From the NCBI RefSeq assembly GCF_020102855.1, contig NZ_JADHZD010000008.1, positions 124,001-188,000 of the forward strand: DNA of 64,000 bases. Reading direction: 5' to 3'. The position numbers and the translations under genes were made by a program. Source of the DNA: Nocardioides lacusdianchii. Lineage in GTDB: Bacteria > Actinomycetota > Actinomycetes > Propionibacteriales > Nocardioidaceae. Within the stretch, counting starts at the first letter, position 1, and every line of letters starts with the position of its first letter. Below are positions 28,569 to 37,056 of the stretch, piece by piece. The notes below the pieces were generated by a model that worked only from the letters and a program-made list of their open reading frames with translations, did no database searches and had not been told where the DNA came from.

Positions 28569-29399
28569 GGCGAGTGCGGCGGACCGCTCCCACAGCCCGT
28601 CGATGATCGCGCGGTCGCTCGCCTGCTTGTTCTCCCGACCGTCGGGGGTGAAGCGGCTGAAGTAGCGGCCGTCGAGGTCCCGGTCGGCCCCGCGCTCGGC
28701 GAGCGCGACCAGCGGCGCCGCACCCTCGGGGACGCTGATCGTGGCGAAGCGCTTCAGCGGCGTGCGGTAGAGCAGCCCGACGACCCGCGAGTCGCGACCG
28801 AAGGAGCTCCCCACCGGCCCGGGGTGGACGGCGACCGAGACGATGCCGTCGCCGGACCAGCGGGCCGACGCACCACGGGTGAAGACGATGTTCATCAGCT
28901 TGCCGGTGCCGTAGGCCGGGAACTCGCGCGCCTTGCGGTGCTCGTAGTCGAGGTCGTCGAGCACGACCTTGCCCAGCAGGTTGGCGATGCTGGAGGTGTT
29001 CACCACGAGAGAGCCACCTGCGGCGGCGAGCTTCGGGTGGAGGAGGTTGGTGAGCAGGAAGGGCGCGAGGTGGTTGACCTGGAAGTTCGGCTCGTGGCCG
29101 TCCGCGGTCAGGCGCGACGGGGAGAAGGTGCCGCCGGCGTTGTTCATCAGCACGTCCAGCGTGCCGACGCGCTCGGTGACCTGCTCGGCCAAGCGGCGTA
29201 CGTCGTCGAGGCGGGAGAAGTCGGCGATCAGGGGCTCGGTGCCGACGGCCTGCGCGACCGGCCGCAGCTTGTCGAGGGAGCGGCCGGTGACGTGCACCGT
29301 CGCGCCCCGCGCCGCCAGCACGCGTGCCGCCTCGGCGCCGATCCCGTCGCTCGCCCCGGTCACCAGGACCGTACGGCCCGCCATCGTCTGCTCAGTCAT
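28557..29399 (-). CDS. Short-chain dehydrogenase/reductase
   Basis: A 280-residue classical-type SDR related to retinol-dehydrogenase-like proteins. TVLVTGASDGIGAEAAR is the NAD(P) glycine motif, VLMNNAGG the NNAG motif, and VVNTSSIANLL followed by YGTGKLMN gives the Ser and the YxxxK pair. HVTGRSLDKL at the end of the second strand favours NADP. The substrate is unknown. ATG 29399 is 6 bases after TAGGCT. It is upstream and independent of the tRNA gene, which is read in the same direction. Confidence 0.9.
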   Translation of the reverse strand: MTEQTMAGRTVLVTGASDGIGAEAARVLAARGATVHVTGRSLDKLRPVAQAVGTEPLIADFSRLDDVRRLAEQVTERVGTLDVLMNNAGGTFSPSRLTADGHEPNFQVNHLAPFLLTNLLHPKLAAAGGSLVVNTSSIANLLGKVVLDDLDYEHRKAREFPAYGTGKLMNIVFTRGASARWSGDGIVSVAVHPGPVGSSFGRDSRVVGLLYRTPLKRFATISVPEGAAPLVALAERGADRDLDGRYFSRFTPDGRENKQASDRAIIDGLWERSAALAGLG

Positions 29400-29437
29400 G
29401 CCCCGAGCCTAGGCGCGGCCTGCTGAGGAGGAAGAAG

Positions 29438-29511
29438 TGGAGCGGACGCGAGGATTTGAACCTCGACCATCTCCCTGGAAGGGAGCCGTGCTGCAACTAC
29501 ACCACGTCCGC
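29438..29511 (-). tRNA. tRNA-Gly (anticodon TCC), CCA encoded
   Basis: The reverse strand folds as a cloverleaf: acceptor GCGGACG pairs with CGTCCGC, the D arm is GTG/CAC, the anticodon loop CTTCCAG is at 29475-29481 with TCC at 29477-29479, and the T arm is CGAGG-TTCAAAT-CCTCG. Discriminator T is followed by a genomic CCA. The anticodon stem has one mismatch at its outer end. It reads GGA/GGG glycine codons. Confidence 0.93.
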
Positions 29512-29598
29512 AGGACCGGCCCTTGCGAGCCCACAGGTGACAAGTGTGGACCACTCCCCCGGCCGCCCGGCCACCGGGTCGGCGGCTAGGTTGACGCC

Positions 29599-30069
29599 GT
29601 GTTCCACGTGATGTTCCTCGAGCCCCGGATCCCGCCCAACACGGGCAACGCGATCCGCATGGTGGCCGGGACCGGAGCGACCCTGCACCTGGTCGAGCCG
29701 CTGGGCTTCGACCTGTCCGAGCCGCAGCTCAGGCGCGCCGGGCTGGACTACCACGACCTCGCGTCGGTGGTGGTCCATCCCGACCTCGACACGGCGCTCG
29801 CGAGCGAGGCGCTGGCGGGCTCGCGGGTCTTCGCGTTCACCGCGCACGCGACGCGCTGGCACACCGACGTGGCCTTCGAGCCCGGCGACGTGCTGCTCTT
29901 CGGGCCGGAGCCGACCGGACTCCCGGACGAGGTGCTGGCGCACCCCCGGGTCACCGATCGGCTCCGGATCCCGATGCTGGCGGGCCGCAGGTCACTCAAC
30001 CTGTCGAACTCCGCAGCCGTGGTGACCTACGAGGCGTGGCGCCAGCAGGGATTCCCCGGCGCCGAGTGA
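29599..30069 (+). CDS. trmL: tRNA 2'-O-methyltransferase, TrmL-like (SPOUT)
   Basis: A 156-residue SPOUT-fold enzyme of minimal TrmL type, which methylates the ribose of the wobble base in some leucine tRNAs. Conserved motifs are EPRIPPNTGNAIRM near the N-terminus, RRAGLDYHD, VLLFGPEPTGLP and the knot-forming RSLNLSNSAAVVTYEAWRQ. Length fits the single-domain family exactly. GTG 29599 is 6 bases after TAGGTT. It is divergent from the tRNA-Gly gene, which is probably coincidence since its known target is tRNA-Leu. Confidence 0.9.
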   Translation: MFHVMFLEPRIPPNTGNAIRMVAGTGATLHLVEPLGFDLSEPQLRRAGLDYHDLASVVVHPDLDTALASEALAGSRVFAFTAHATRWHTDVAFEPGDVLLFGPEPTGLPDEVLAHPRVTDRLRIPMLAGRRSLNLSNSAAVVTYEAWRQQGFPGAE

Positions 30070-30079
30070 TCGGTCCGGG

Positions 30080-30886
30080 TCAGAGGAGCCGACCGCAGGT
30101 GGGCCACGGCGAGCGGCCGCGCTGCTTGTAGAGCAGCTTCGCGCGGAAGGTCTGCTCGCCGGCCGACGCGGCGGTCGGGAGGCCGGAGCCGCCCACGCTG
30201 CGCCACGTGCCGAGGTCGAACTGGTAGAGCCCGTAGTAGCCGGCCGGGTTCACCGCACGCGGGTTGCCACCCGACTCGCAGTTGGCCAGCGCGCCCCAGT
30301 TGAGGCCGTCGGCGCCGGCGACGGCGTACGCCTTGCGCCCGACGAGGACGCGGCGCGGACGCGGGTCGCGGAGCATCTTCTTCTTCACCACGCGGTACTT
30401 CACCGGCTCGCCGTTGTGCAGCGTCTTCATCGCGACGACCTTGCGGACACCGGGACGGCCCTCGCGCACGACCTTGCGGACGCCGGGCTTCAGCTTCGTG
30501 GTGAAGACCTCGACGGTGCCGCGACGGACCTTGGTGCGCTTGGTCTTGCGCTCCTTGACCACGTCGGTGACGCGTACGACGTCACCCTGGCGCAGGCGCT
30601 TGCGCTTGCCCGAGACCTCGCGGCCGTCGCGCACGACGTCGACCAGGTCGTTGCCGTCGGCGGGGACGCCGTAGGCCTCGAGGAGCTCGCCGGGCCACGC
30701 CCGGGGCGTGAAGGCGACCTCGACGGGGGCCGCGTCGGCGACCTTGAGGCGTACGTCGACCGGCTCAGCACTCGAGGCGGCGGACGCGCTGCCGGGGACG
30801 AGGGTCAGCGCGAGCGCGGACGCGGCGATGGTGGCGGCGACGCCGCGGGAGCGGGCGAACAGGGCAGGTGTGGTGGTGGCACGCAC
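30080..30886 (-). CDS. Rpf-like resuscitation-promoting factor with G5 domain
   Basis: A 268-residue secreted muralytic protein. A Sec signal peptide covers residues 1-36. The middle has a DUF348-like ubiquitin-like segment and a basic G5-like region (VKERKTKRTKVRRGTVEVF). The C-terminal lysozyme-like Rpf domain contains LNWGALANCESGGNPRAVNP, with the catalytic Glu in CESGGN, and GYYGLYQFDLGTWRSVGG. It cleaves peptidoglycan during growth or exit from dormancy. It resembles RpfB but is shorter, with one clear upstream repeat. The leader is about 190 bases; no c-di-AMP riboswitch could be recognised in it. GTG start. Confidence 0.9.
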   Translation of the reverse strand: MRATTTPALFARSRGVAATIAASALALTLVPGSASAASSAEPVDVRLKVADAAPVEVAFTPRAWPGELLEAYGVPADGNDLVDVVRDGREVSGKRKRLRQGDVVRVTDVVKERKTKRTKVRRGTVEVFTTKLKPGVRKVVREGRPGVRKVVAMKTLHNGEPVKYRVVKKKMLRDPRPRRVLVGRKAYAVAGADGLNWGALANCESGGNPRAVNPAGYYGLYQFDLGTWRSVGGSGLPTAASAGEQTFRAKLLYKQRGRSPWPTCGRLL

Positions 30887-31079
30887 GTGCTTCGGACCTC
30901 ACATGATCGGGGGTACGCCTCCGGGGCGCTCGGACACGGCGCCGTCTCGGGCGCCGGGACCACGGCCAGCGCTCGCCTCGCGAAGGGAGGCGCCTCGTCG
31001 TCGAGGGGGCGGCTGCGGTGGCTCCACCAGAACACGGTGCGCGCGCGAGTGTCGAATCGACCTTGCCCGTCCACGGCTG

Positions 31080-31123
31080 CCGGGGTCGCGCCGTGTGAGT
31101 GACCTCACGCAGCGCGACCCCGG
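31080..31123. terminator. Long GC-rich hairpin after the aldehyde dehydrogenase gene
   Basis: Two 20-base arms (31080-31099 and 31104-31123) pair at 18 of 20 positions around a 4-base TGAC loop; the outer 12 pairs start CCGGGGTCGCGC and are perfect. It starts 12 bases after the dehydrogenase stop on the reverse strand, as expected of its terminator. There is no U-tract. It also lies upstream of the Rpf-like gene and would insulate it. Confidence 0.65.
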
Positions 31124-31134
31124 TCAACCCGTGC

Positions 31135-32511
31135 TCAGCGAGCGGGTGTGTAGATCAGCTTCTTGTTGACGAACTCGTCGATGCCGTAGGGGCCGAGCTC
31201 ACGACCGACGCCGGAGCGCTTCGTGCCGCCGAACGGGAGGTCGGCGGCCGAGCCCTGGGCGCTGTTGATCCACACCATGCCGGTGTCGAGCTGGTCGGCG
31301 ACCTGCTGCGCCTGCTCGGTGTCGGAGCTCCAGACCACCCCGCCCAGCCCGAAGGACGAGTCGTTGGCCAGCGCGACGGCCTCGGCAGCGTCCTTGACTC
31401 GGTAGACGACGGCCGCGGGACCGAAGAGCTCCTCGCTGTAGGCGCGCATCTCGGGGGTGACGTCGGTGAGCACGGTGGCCTCGACGAAGGCGCCCGGACG
31501 GTCGAGGCGCTTGCCGCCGGTGCGGAGCGTCGCGCCCTTCGAGACGGCGTCCTCGACCTGCTCGAGCAGGTTCGACGCGGCCTGCTCCGACGACAGCGGA
31601 CCAAATCCGGTGGTGGTGTCGAAGGGGTCGCCGGGCTTCAGACCGGACATCGCGGCGGTGAACTGCTCGACGAAGTCGTCGTACAGCCCGTCCACGACGA
31701 TCATCCGCTTGGCGCCGTTGCACGCCTGGCCGGCGTTGCCCATCCGGCCGCGGACGGCGGACTTCACCGCGGCGCCGAGGTCGTCGGCGTCGAGCAGGAT
31801 GAAGGGGTCGGAGCCGCCGAGCTCGAGGACGACCTTCTTGAGGTGGCGACCGGCGACCTCGGCGACGGCGGAGCCGGCCCGCTCGGAGCCGGTGACCGAG
31901 ACGCCCACCACGCGCGGGTCGGCGATCATGTCGGCCGACTGGTCGTTGGTGGCGAAGAGGTTGATGTAGGCGTCGGCCGGCAGTCCGGCGTCGGCGAAGA
32001 CCTGCACGATCGCGAGCGCCGACTCGGGGCACTGGGGCGCGTGCTTGAGCAGGATGGTGTTGCCGACCATCAGGTTGGGCGCGGCGAAGCGGGCCACCTG
32101 GTAGTAGGGGAAGTTCCACGGCATGATCCCGAGCAGCGGGCCGATCGCTTCCTTGCGCACGACCGCGTTGCCGCCCATGGCGGGGTCCAGCGGGGTGTCG
32201 GCCAGCAGCGCGGCGCCTTGGTCGGCGTAGTAGCGGAAGATCGAGGAGACGAGCTTGAGCTCGCCCTTGCCCTCGCGGAGCGGCTTGCCCATCTCGCGGG
32301 CGATGATCGCCGCGAGCTCGTCGGCGCGCTCGTCGTAGAGGTCGGCGACCTTGCGCAGGATCGTCGCGCGCTCGTCCAGGGTGGTGGTGCGCCACTCGCC
32401 GTACGCCGCGTGGCTGCGCGCGAGCGCGTCCTGCACCTCGGCGTCGGTGGCGGTGGGGAACTCCTTCTCGACCTCACCGGTGGACGGGTTGACGACCTGG
32501 TAGTCGCTCAT
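31135..32511 (-). CDS. NAD(P)-dependent aldehyde (succinate-semialdehyde) dehydrogenase
   Basis: A 458-residue aldehyde dehydrogenase. The cofactor region is [19 protein letters not shown], the general-base Glu lies in [13 protein letters not shown], and the catalytic Cys in [13 protein letters not shown]. The C-terminal [15 protein letters not shown] is standard. Length and the short N-terminus fit succinate-semialdehyde dehydrogenases of the GabD/Sad type, which oxidise succinic semialdehyde to succinate; the exact aldehyde is not fixed by sequence. A GAGGAG site lies 6 bases before ATG 32511. A strong hairpin follows the stop. Confidence 0.9.
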   Translation of the reverse strand: MSDYQVVNPSTGEVEKEFPTATDAEVQDALARSHAAYGEWRTTTLDERATILRKVADLYDERADELAAIIAREMGKPLREGKGELKLVSSIFRYYADQGAALLADTPLDPAMGGNAVVRKEAIGPLLGIMPWNFPYYQVARFAAPNLMVGNTILLKHAPQCPESALAIVQVFADAGLPADAYINLFATNDQSADMIADPRVVGVSVTGSERAGSAVAEVAGRHLKKVVLELGGSDPFILLDADDLGAAVKSAVRGRMGNAGQACNGAKRMIVVDGLYDDFVEQFTAAMSGLKPGDPFDTTTGFGPLSSEQAASNLLEQVEDAVSKGATLRTGGKRLDRPGAFVEATVLTDVTPEMRAYSEELFGPAAVVYRVKDAAEAVALANDSSFGLGGVVWSSDTEQAQQVADQLDTGMVWINSAQGSAADLPFGGTKRSGVGRELGPYGIDEFVNKKLIYTPAR

Positions 32512-32635
32512 GGTGACTCCTCTCGAACGGGGCGGGGACGGGCGTGCTCCCCTGTCCGAACGTACGGTCGTGCTCGGGCATCACAAGGGCCCGACGGGGT
32601 GAGGAGTCACACCGTCGCGATCGGGAATGGGCGGA

Positions 32636-33664
32636 TCAGCCGCCGGCGAGCTCGCGGCTGCGCTGCTCGATGCCGAGCTCGCCGTAGGGGTAGTCGGTCG
32701 CGGCGAGGTCGCTGGCCTCGTCGAGGCTCGCCTGCTCCTCAACCGTGAGCTCCAGGTCAGCGGCCTTCAGGTTGGCGGCGAGCTGCTCGGTCGTGCGCGC
32801 GCCGAGGATCGTGGACACCACGGCCGGGCGGTTGTTGACCCACGCGAGCGCGACCTCGGCCATCGAGATGCCACGATCGGTGGAGACACGCTCGACGGCG
32901 TCGATGATCCGCCAGGTGCGGTCGCTGCCGCGACGGTCGTACGCCTCCATCCCGCGGCCCGGGTCCTCCCCCAGCCGGGTCTCGCCGGTGGGGCGCTGGT
33001 CGCGGGTGTACTTCCCCGACAGCCAGCCGCCGCCCAGCGGGCTCCAGGGCAGCAGGCCCATCCCGGCGTCGAGAGCGGCCGGCACGACCTCCCACTCGAT
33101 CTCGCGGACGATCAGGCTGTACTGCGGCTGGAGCGTCACCGGCTCGCGCAGGCCGAGGGCGCGGGCGGTCAGCACCGCCTTGGTGAGCTGCCAGCCGGTG
33201 AAGTTGGACAGGCCGTAGTAGCGGATCTTGCCGGCCCGGACGAACCCGTCGAGCGTGCGGAGTGTCTCCTCCATCGGCGTGTGCGGGTCGAAGGCATGGA
33301 CCTGGTAGAGGTCGACCGTGTCCACCCCGAGGCGGCCGAGCGACGCGTCGAGCGCGCGGGTGAGGTGCCGCGCGGACAGCCCGTTGCCGTTGGGGCGGGA
33401 GTCGGTGGCGAACCTGCCCTTCGTGGCGAGCACGACGGACTCGGTGACGTCGGCGGGGCGGTCGGCGAGCCAGCGACCGATGATCTCCTCCGACACCCCG
33501 GCGGAGTAGACATCAGCCGTGTCGACGAGCGTGCCGCCGGCCTCGACGAACAGGTCGAGCTGCTCGTGGGAGCCCGCCTCGTCGGTCTCGGCGCCGAACG
33601 TCATCGTGCCGAGGCACAGCTCGGAGACAGCACAGCCACTCTTGCCCAGCAGTCGGTATCGCAT
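32636..33664 (-). CDS. Aldo/keto reductase
   Basis: A 342-residue NADPH-dependent oxidoreductase with a TIM barrel. The tetrad residues appear in LVDTADVYSAG (Asp, Tyr), VVLATKGRF (Lys) and LYQVHAFDPHTPM (His). LSNFTGWQL and the late RTTEQLAANLKAADL contribute to NADP binding. It reduces aldehydes or ketones with unknown physiological substrate. ATG 33664 is 6 bases after TAGGCT, so its own leaderless promoter lies between it and the CHAP gene. Confidence 0.93.
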   Translation of the reverse strand: MRYRLLGKSGCAVSELCLGTMTFGAETDEAGSHEQLDLFVEAGGTLVDTADVYSAGVSEEIIGRWLADRPADVTESVVLATKGRFATDSRPNGNGLSARHLTRALDASLGRLGVDTVDLYQVHAFDPHTPMEETLRTLDGFVRAGKIRYYGLSNFTGWQLTKAVLTARALGLREPVTLQPQYSLIVREIEWEVVPAALDAGMGLLPWSPLGGGWLSGKYTRDQRPTGETRLGEDPGRGMEAYDRRGSDRTWRIIDAVERVSTDRGISMAEVALAWVNNRPAVVSTILGARTTEQLAANLKAADLELTVEEQASLDEASDLAATDYPYGELGIEQRSRELAGG

Positions 33665-33681
33665 GGATCCAGCCTAGACAC

Positions 33682-33703
33682 GGACCTGGCGGGGCCCGGG
33701 TCC
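33682..33703 (-). terminator. Candidate terminator after the CHAP-domain gene
   Basis: GGACC (33682-33686) and GGTCC (33699-33703) pair around a GC-rich loop just downstream of the CHAP gene stop on the reverse strand and before the aldo/keto reductase promoter. A modest 5-bp stem, so tentative. Confidence 0.3.
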
Positions 33704-33710
33704 AGCGAGG

Positions 33711-35396
33711 TCAGCGACGCTTCGGCACCGTGACGGTGGAGCGGTCGACGGCTGCTCGTACGACCTCGGTCCCGGCGTAGCGCACGACCACCGGCTTCGT
33801 GCCGGGACGGAGCCCGCGCAGCACGGCGCGTGCCTTGCCTGCGACGACCTGGACCTCCACGGTGCGCTTGCCCACGCTGACGGTCATCGTGCCGTCGAGG
33901 CGGGGCGCACCCACGGCGCGCACGCGGACGTCCACGGCGACACGCTTGCGCGAGGCGTCGGCGCGCACCTTGAGGGTGGGGGTCGTCGTGACCATCGGCA
34001 CGGCGACGGTCTCGGTGGTGCTGCGGAAGTTGCGTCGCGACAGGGTGATCTCGACCGACAGGTTGCGACCGACGTCGGCCTTGCGGACCGTGTAGGTCGG
34101 CCTCGTCGTCTTCGCGATGCGCACGCCGTCCCGGAGCCATCTGTAGGTGGCCGTCGCGTCGGTGGGCTTGACGCTCCCGGCACGGACGGTGAGCTTGCTG
34201 CCGACGGTCGCCGTCCCCTTCACGCGGGACGGGCTGGTGATCTGCACCGGCTTGGCGAGGACCGGACCGGTCTCGACCGCGGTGGCCCGCGACTTTTTGT
34301 AGCCGCTCGCGCTGGCGATGGTGCGCGCGCTGATGCGCTTGTCGATGTGGTCACGGGTGAGGACGAGCGAGGCCCCAGTGGCGCCGTCGAGGGGTGCACC
34401 GTTGGCGTACCACTGCGTCGCGACCTTCTTGGGCTGCGGCGCCCACGACGGGGGCGTCAGGCTCAGCGTCTGGCCGACCTCCGGCACACCCTGGATCGTC
34501 GGCTGCGCCGTGGGCTGGAAGACGCCCGGTGCGACGGGAGCGGTCGCGAGGCTCGCCCGGCCGGCGGTGTAGCCGCTCAGCTCGGCGGTCACCTCGGCAG
34601 TGAGGGTCTTGCCCTTCACGTCGGGCGTGGGCACGTAGGACGGGGTGGTGGCGCCGGGGATGGCCGCACCGTCGGCGAGCCACCGGATGGCGACGCTGCT
34701 GGGCGTGGGCGTCCACGCGCCGGTCGCGACCTCGAGCGGTGCGCCGACCGCCGGGGACCCGACGATGGCAGGAGCCGTGGTCGGTGCGACCACGCGGTCG
34801 TTGAAGTGGATGAAGCCCGAGGGCCAGCCGCCGCCGGTCTTGGTGATGCGGCGCCAGTAGAAGTCGCCGCCCCAGTAGTCCTCCGAGACGATGATCTCGG
34901 TGTCGGAGATGACCTGCTCGACGTAGGCGACGTGCCCGCTCCCGCCAGCCGGAGTCACGTTCGGCTTGTACCAGGCGACGGACCCGACGGTCGGGGTCTG
35001 GTCGGTGATGGGAGCCATCGCCACGCCCCAGTTCGAGGCGTTGCCGCTGCCCGACCAGGGGCGGACGTCGGGCATGCCGGACTGGATCAGCCGGTAGGCG
35101 ACGTAGTTGGTGCAGTTGTGCCCGGCGTACATCCGCCAGAACATCGTCGACGACGCCTGGCGGTAGCCCGCGTGCCCGTAGCCGGCGTCCTGGCACCCGG
35201 CGTAGCCGGAGCAGAGGTACGTCGACGTGACCAGGTTGATCTTCGCGGTGGTCGTCGGGAGGGCCACCACGAGGAGCGCCACCAGCGCCGTGAGCAGGCC
35301 GGCAGTGCGGCTGGCACGGCGTACGACGGAGGCGAGCGCGGCCCGTCCTGCGGGGGCGCTCTGTGACGGCTGTGACTCGTGAGGCAGTTGTTGCAC
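33711..35396 (-). CDS. Secreted CHAP-domain protein with Ig-like repeats
   Basis: A 561-residue exported protein. An N-terminal hydrophobic segment (TAGLLTALVALLVVALP) is the export signal. A CHAP amidase/peptidase domain follows, with catalytic Cys in AGHNCTNYVAYRL and His in GGSGHVAYVEQV. The C-terminal two thirds are three Ig-like repeats of the pattern VGxxLxVxxGxWxPxPxxVxxxWxxDGxxIxGAT plus a last basic domain ending TVTVPKRR. It probably cleaves peptidoglycan peptides or amides while bound to the wall. GTG 35396 is chosen because TACGAT lies 6 bases upstream; the frame is open to 35432. Confidence 0.88.
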   Translation of the reverse strand: MQQLPHESQPSQSAPAGRAALASVVRRASRTAGLLTALVALLVVALPTTTAKINLVTSTYLCSGYAGCQDAGYGHAGYRQASSTMFWRMYAGHNCTNYVAYRLIQSGMPDVRPWSGSGNASNWGVAMAPITDQTPTVGSVAWYKPNVTPAGGSGHVAYVEQVISDTEIIVSEDYWGGDFYWRRITKTGGGWPSGFIHFNDRVVAPTTAPAIVGSPAVGAPLEVATGAWTPTPSSVAIRWLADGAAIPGATTPSYVPTPDVKGKTLTAEVTAELSGYTAGRASLATAPVAPGVFQPTAQPTIQGVPEVGQTLSLTPPSWAPQPKKVATQWYANGAPLDGATGASLVLTRDHIDKRISARTIASASGYKKSRATAVETGPVLAKPVQITSPSRVKGTATVGSKLTVRAGSVKPTDATATYRWLRDGVRIAKTTRPTYTVRKADVGRNLSVEITLSRRNFRSTTETVAVPMVTTTPTLKVRADASRKRVAVDVRVRAVGAPRLDGTMTVSVGKRTVEVQVVAGKARAVLRGLRPGTKPVVVRYAGTEVVRAAVDRSTVTVPKRR

Positions 35397-35493
35397 TGAG
35401 TGATCGTATGGGCCAGAAGTCAAGGCCGCCACGCCGATGAGTGAAGATCAATCGTGTAATTCGTTCGCGGGCTGTCTGTGCTTGGGTGGTCCG

Positions 35494-35898
35494 GTGCCTG
35501 AAGTCGTCGTGGGAGCGCTGGTCCGGAAGGGCCAGGTCCTGCTCGTCCACCGTCGGCCGGACAAGCATGCCAATCCCGACGTGTGGGACCTGCCCGGGGG
35601 CCTCGTCGAGGCCGGCGAGTCAGAGCTCGAGGCGCTCGCCCGCGAGCTGCACGAGGAGCTGGGTGTCCGGGTCGACACGTCGTCTGCGTCCCACCTGTGC
35701 CGCCTGAGCGTGGGCTCCGCAGGCGAGCCCGCCGTCCTGAGCGCCTGGCTGGTGCGCGACTGGCACGGGACGCCGGCGAACGTCGCTCCGGAGGAGCACG
35801 ACGGCATGAAGTGGTTCGGACTCGAGGAGCTGCCTCCTCCCCCGCACCTGCTCGCCCGCGACGCGCTCGTGGAGACGATGCGGGGCCTTGACGACTGA
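35494..35898 (+). CDS. Nudix hydrolase
   Basis: A 134-residue pyrophosphohydrolase with a perfect Nudix box, GGLVEAGESELEALAREL running into HEELGV, at about residues 35-58. The family hydrolyses nucleoside diphosphates linked to another group; small members like this often clean oxidised nucleotides. GTG 35494 is preferred because it begins the conserved strand VVVGALVRKGQVLLVHRR; an ATG at 35437 in frame would add 19 atypical residues. A TGTAAT element at 35455-35460 is a possible -10. It is divergent from the CHAP gene. Confidence 0.87.
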   Translation: MPEVVVGALVRKGQVLLVHRRPDKHANPDVWDLPGGLVEAGESELEALARELHEELGVRVDTSSASHLCRLSVGSAGEPAVLSAWLVRDWHGTPANVAPEEHDGMKWFGLEELPPPPHLLARDALVETMRGLDD

Positions 35899-35911
35899 GG
35901 CCGCCCAGCCG

Positions 35912-36010
35912 TCAAAGGACGAAGAAGATCAGCAGCACGAGCGCGGTGATGGCCAGCGAGACGAGCAGCGAGCCGGCACAGCCGAGGCGGTTGCTGAAGA
36001 AGAGGAACAT
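35912..36010 (-). CDS. 32-residue single-helix membrane protein
   Basis: A very short gene: MFLFFSNRLGCAGSLL followed by a hydrophobic helix ending LLIFFVL. ATG 36008-36010 is preceded by GGAG at a 6-base spacing. The opening FFSNRLGCxGSLLVSL is a pattern recalled from small actinobacterial membrane proteins, which supports it being expressed rather than chance. It lies just after and opposite the Nudix gene. Function unknown. Confidence 0.6.
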   Translation of the reverse strand: MFLFFSNRLGCAGSLLVSLAITALVLLIFFVL

Positions 36011-36567
36011 CAGAGACTCCGGCGGCCTGCCGGGAGCACCGACGTCGCCGCGTGGAGCACCGCCGCGCTGACCATGCCCATCAGGTGTCCGATCGAGCGG
36101 ACGTACACCGGGGTCACCGGTCCACCGTGCCAGAGCAGTCGGTCGGGTGGAGCGGGGGCGTGGGGATGGTCGACATGCGTGTCTCCGGTGGTTCTCGAAC
36201 GTGCCGGCCCGTTGTCTCGAGCCTGAGTGCTGCTCCCCCGTACCCCTTGGCGCTACGCGCATGTCGGGACGAGATGTGGGCTACACCTCACGCGCCAGCG
36301 ACCGTCCCGGGAGCGTGCGGACGGCGGGCATGACTCCACGGACCTCCGCCGTGCTGAGCGGGTGCGTCGGTGCGAGCCCTCACCGCGAGGTGACGTGCGA
36401 TCGCAGCCCTTCAGCAGCGATAAGACGCACTCGTCGCGGCAGATCCGGACGTCTCGCGCCACACGGAACCGGCGGTGATGCTGGCTTCATTGTTGATGCT
36501 GATTGCAACCTGGGCGGCCCCCGTGGGGCTATAAGTGGGCAGAGGGTCTACCAACGGCAGGAGGGAT
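36011..36567. other. Intergenic stretch at the left edge of the lower-GC segment
   Basis: No convincing gene is seen on either strand; short open frames here have Arg-rich shadow composition and no start signals. GC falls towards the right end, where GGCTATAAGTGG holds a TATAAG -10-like box (36530-36535), 32 bases before the ECF sigma factor start, with GCAACC at 36505-36510 as a possible upstream element. This appears to be the transition from chromosomal backbone into accessory DNA. Confidence 0.5.
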
Positions 36568-37056
36568 ATGAGCAACTCAGAGAGTTTCGATGCCTTCTAC
36601 GCCGCGCGGGCCCCGAGACTGGTGCGCAACATCTACCTGCGCACAGGCGACGCCACACGTGCGGAGGACTCCGTGCAGGAAGCATTCGTGCGGGCCTGGC
36701 GCAGGTGGGATCGGTTGGAGAATGACGATCCGGTGGGGTGGGTGACCACGGTGGCGTGGAGGCTAGCCATTCGGGATTGGCGGCGCACCCTGCGAGAAGC
36801 CGCAGCGCGGCTGGGCCTGGAGGCGAGGTCACGCGAGCACATCCGCCCGCCGGATGAGTTACTGCACCTGCACCAAGCGTTGGCCAAGTTGACCCCAGCG
36901 CAACGCGATGTCCTGGTCCTGCACTACTTCGAGGACATGCCTGTGCGGGATGTCTCGGCGCTCCTTGGTATGCCCGAAGGGACGGTCAAGTCCCACCTCT
37001 CTCGGGGCCGCGATGCGCTGCGTGAAGCGTTTGCTCTAGGAGGGGCAACCACATGA
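36568..37056 (+). CDS. ECF RNA polymerase sigma factor, SigE family
   Basis: A 162-residue ECF sigma factor. Region 2 (FDAFYAARAPRLVRNIYLRTGD, then AEDSVQEAFVRAWRRWDRL) recognises the -10 element; region 4 (LTPAQRDVLVLHYFEDMPVRDVSALLGMPEGTVKSHLSRGRDAL) is a helix-turn-helix for the -35. The ATG follows a GGAGGG site. Its stop overlaps the next gene (ATGA), which encodes a membrane protein of anti-sigma plan. GC is lower than the chromosome around it, suggesting transfer. Target genes are unknown; its own operon is the usual first candidate. Confidence 0.92.
   Translation: MSNSESFDAFYAARAPRLVRNIYLRTGDATRAEDSVQEAFVRAWRRWDRLENDDPVGWVTTVAWRLAIRDWRRTLREAAARLGLEARSREHIRPPDELLHLHQALAKLTPAQRDVLVLHYFEDMPVRDVSALLGMPEGTVKSHLSRGRDALREAFALGGATT

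Noticed and set aside
30887-31079. c-di-AMP (ydaO) riboswitch upstream of the Rpf-like gene
   Set aside because: Expected because rpf genes often have one, but the conserved core motifs could not be found in this leader.
36227-36478. Small Arg-rich open frames on both strands before the sigma factor gene
   Set aside because: No ribosome-binding sites, overlapping on both strands and with random-like composition.
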